Below the pieces are notes generated by a model. That model saw only the letters and a list, made by a program, of their open reading frames with translations. It had not been told where the DNA came from and did not search any database. A program made the position numbers and the translations under genes. A stretch of 64,000 bases of DNA from Thermocatellispora tengchongensis. Its GTDB lineage: Bacteria > Actinomycetota > Actinomycetes > Streptosporangiales > Streptosporangiaceae. Of this stretch, positions 63,239 to 64,000 are shown one piece after another (the first letter of the stretch is position 1; each line of letters opens with the position of its first letter). Location: positions 310,001-374,000 of the forward strand of contig NZ_JACHGN010000004.1 in assembly GCF_014202315.1 (NCBI RefSeq). Reading direction: 5' to 3'.

Positions 63239-63919
63239 ATGGCCAAGGTGCTCGATCGCCCGACGACCGCGACCTACTCCGCGCGGTACAACTACAGCGT
63301 CGTCCGTGACCTGTTGCCGCCCGGAGACGCCGTCGAACTCCTCGATGACGACTGCGTCGTCGTGCCCGATCTCCCGCCCGAACGGCTCGACGTCGTCTAT
63401 CAGCAGGTCTGCGACGCGTTCCCAGAGAATCTCCGCGTCGAGATCATCAACGGCCGGATCGTGGTGAACCCGATGCCCACGATCAATCACGCCAAGACCG
63501 TCAACGAGTTGCAGTCGCGTCTCAACGAGACGGCCAGGCGCCGCGGCTGGCACGTGCTGCAGAACATCAAGCTGCACTTCGGCCCACAGTCCGATCGCGC
63601 CATTCCAGATCTCAGCGTGATCAGTGACAACGCACGGATGTGGGGCGACGACGAGGTCTTCAGCGACGACGCCCTGCTCGCCGTCGAGGTGGTGTCGAAG
63701 AGCAGCATCAGGAACGACCATCTCCACAAGCCACGCGCATACGCCGGAGGAGGTGTGCCGCTTTACCTGATCGTCGACCCGTTCGACCGCACGGCCCGGC
63801 TGTTCAGCATGCCCAAGGACGGCCGCTATGCCGCCGAGACCGGGGTCCGCCTGGGCGAGCCACTGGAGTTGCCCGCCCCATGGGAGATCACGCTCGACAC
63901 CACCGGACTCACGCCCTAG
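63239..63919 (+). CDS. Uma2-family (DUF820) endonuclease-fold protein
   Basis: 226 residues of the Uma2/DUF820 PD-(D/E)XK fold: VEIINGRIVVNPMPTINHAKTV (about 66-87, in parts), AIPDLSVIS near 121 and LLAVEVVSKSS near 145. The nuclease-like Asp (PDLSV) and Glu-Val-Val (VEVVS) positions are present. Members are numerous in actinomycetes and cyanobacteria, with unknown roles. GGAGGGG precedes the ATG. A hairpin follows the stop. Confidence 0.85.
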   Translation: MAKVLDRPTTATYSARYNYSVVRDLLPPGDAVELLDDDCVVVPDLPPERLDVVYQQVCDAFPENLRVEIINGRIVVNPMPTINHAKTVNELQSRLNETARRRGWHVLQNIKLHFGPQSDRAIPDLSVISDNARMWGDDEVFSDDALLAVEVVSKSSIRNDHLHKPRAYAGGGVPLYLIVDPFDRTARLFSMPKDGRYAAETGVRLGEPLELPAPWEITLDTTGLTP

Positions 63920-63948
63920 CTGTACCTAGCGCGAAGACCTGGCCGGGC

Positions 63949-63975
63949 CCTCTGGAGGCGGGTGGAATCCAGAGG
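63949..63975 (+). terminator. Hairpin after the Uma2 gene
   Basis: CCTCTGGA (63949-63956) pairs with TCCAGAGG (63968-63975) across an 11-nt loop, 30 bp past the Uma2 stop codon. No other feature is seen to the right edge of the window. Confidence 0.6.
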
Positions 63976-64000
63976 AGATGGCCCTTCGGCGAGCGTGAAG

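Overview
The window is about 64 kb of very GC-rich, densely coding DNA with GTG and TTG starts, many 4-bp stop/start overlaps and AT-rich sequence confined to a few promoters. The gene content and order (ftsY-smc-acyP-mutM-rnc-rpmF-yceD-coaD-rsmD-recG-DAK2-rpmB-thiD-thiL-ddl-gpsA-plsC-cofC-hup-leuDC/ndgR-gltX-cimA) is the core-chromosome order of filamentous Actinomycetota. Genes such as the MEDS/HATPase anti-sigma-like protein, the Gls24/AmaP cluster and the heparinase-like lyase suggest Streptosporangiales (Nonomuraea/Streptosporangium type), but the genus is an inference. I see no phage, plasmid, CRISPR or insertion-sequence genes.

Layout. 1-5.4 kb: DUF2461 protein, NodB deacetylase lipoprotein, a XRE/cupin regulator divergent from an EamA exporter, a MEDS-HATPase protein and a SigR-like ECF sigma factor without an adjacent rsrA. 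5.8-9.9 kb: a siderophore-iron ABC importer (lipoprotein divergent from two permeases and an ATPase) with a DtxR/IdeR-type iron box. 9.9-24.6 kb: a minus-strand housekeeping block (ftsY, smc, acyP, mutM, rnc, rpmF, yceD, coaD, rsmD, recG, DAK2). 24.8-39 kb: rpmB, thiD, a CBM2-like membrane protein, thiL, a small Lrp-like protein, ddl, a PLP enzyme, gpsA, plsC, cofC, a cold-shock-like protein, HU, leuDC and ndgR. 39-46.3 kb: an acidic hypothetical protein, then an accessory catabolic cassette (AraC, SDR, Zn alcohol dehydrogenase, MFS, cupin dioxygenase, TetR). 46.5-52.6 kb: tRNA-Glu, a NarL-type two-component system, a Tat-exported hydrolase, tRNA-Gln, an M3 peptidase and a PadR regulator. 52.6-64 kb: gltX, an FAH-family enzyme, a six-gene Asp23/Gls24-DUF2273-AmaP envelope cluster, a His/Gly-repeat monooxygenase, a heparinase-like lyase, cimA with a leader-peptide attenuator, an O-methyltransferase and a Uma2 protein.

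How it fits together. LeuC/LeuD, NdgR and CimA all serve branched-chain amino-acid synthesis: LeuCD can isomerise both isopropylmalate and citramalate, and the cimA leader encodes Leu-Leu-Ile-Ile ahead of a terminator. RpmF, YceD, CoaD and RsmD are co-oriented with Rnc, AcyP and MutM. The four accessory enzymes and transporter at 42-45.6 kb overlap and look co-transcribed.

The most unusual signals are in non-coding DNA or in details of known genes: four contiguous perfect hairpins with an alternative pairing followed by 80-bp tandem repeats between rsmD and recG; a 17-bp perfect hairpin upstream of the RNase III gene; the cimA attenuator; an apparent ATC start for thiL; a trans-sulfuration-type PLP enzyme with His in place of the catalytic Lys; and a 16-bp perfect palindrome between a two-component system and an exported hydrolase.
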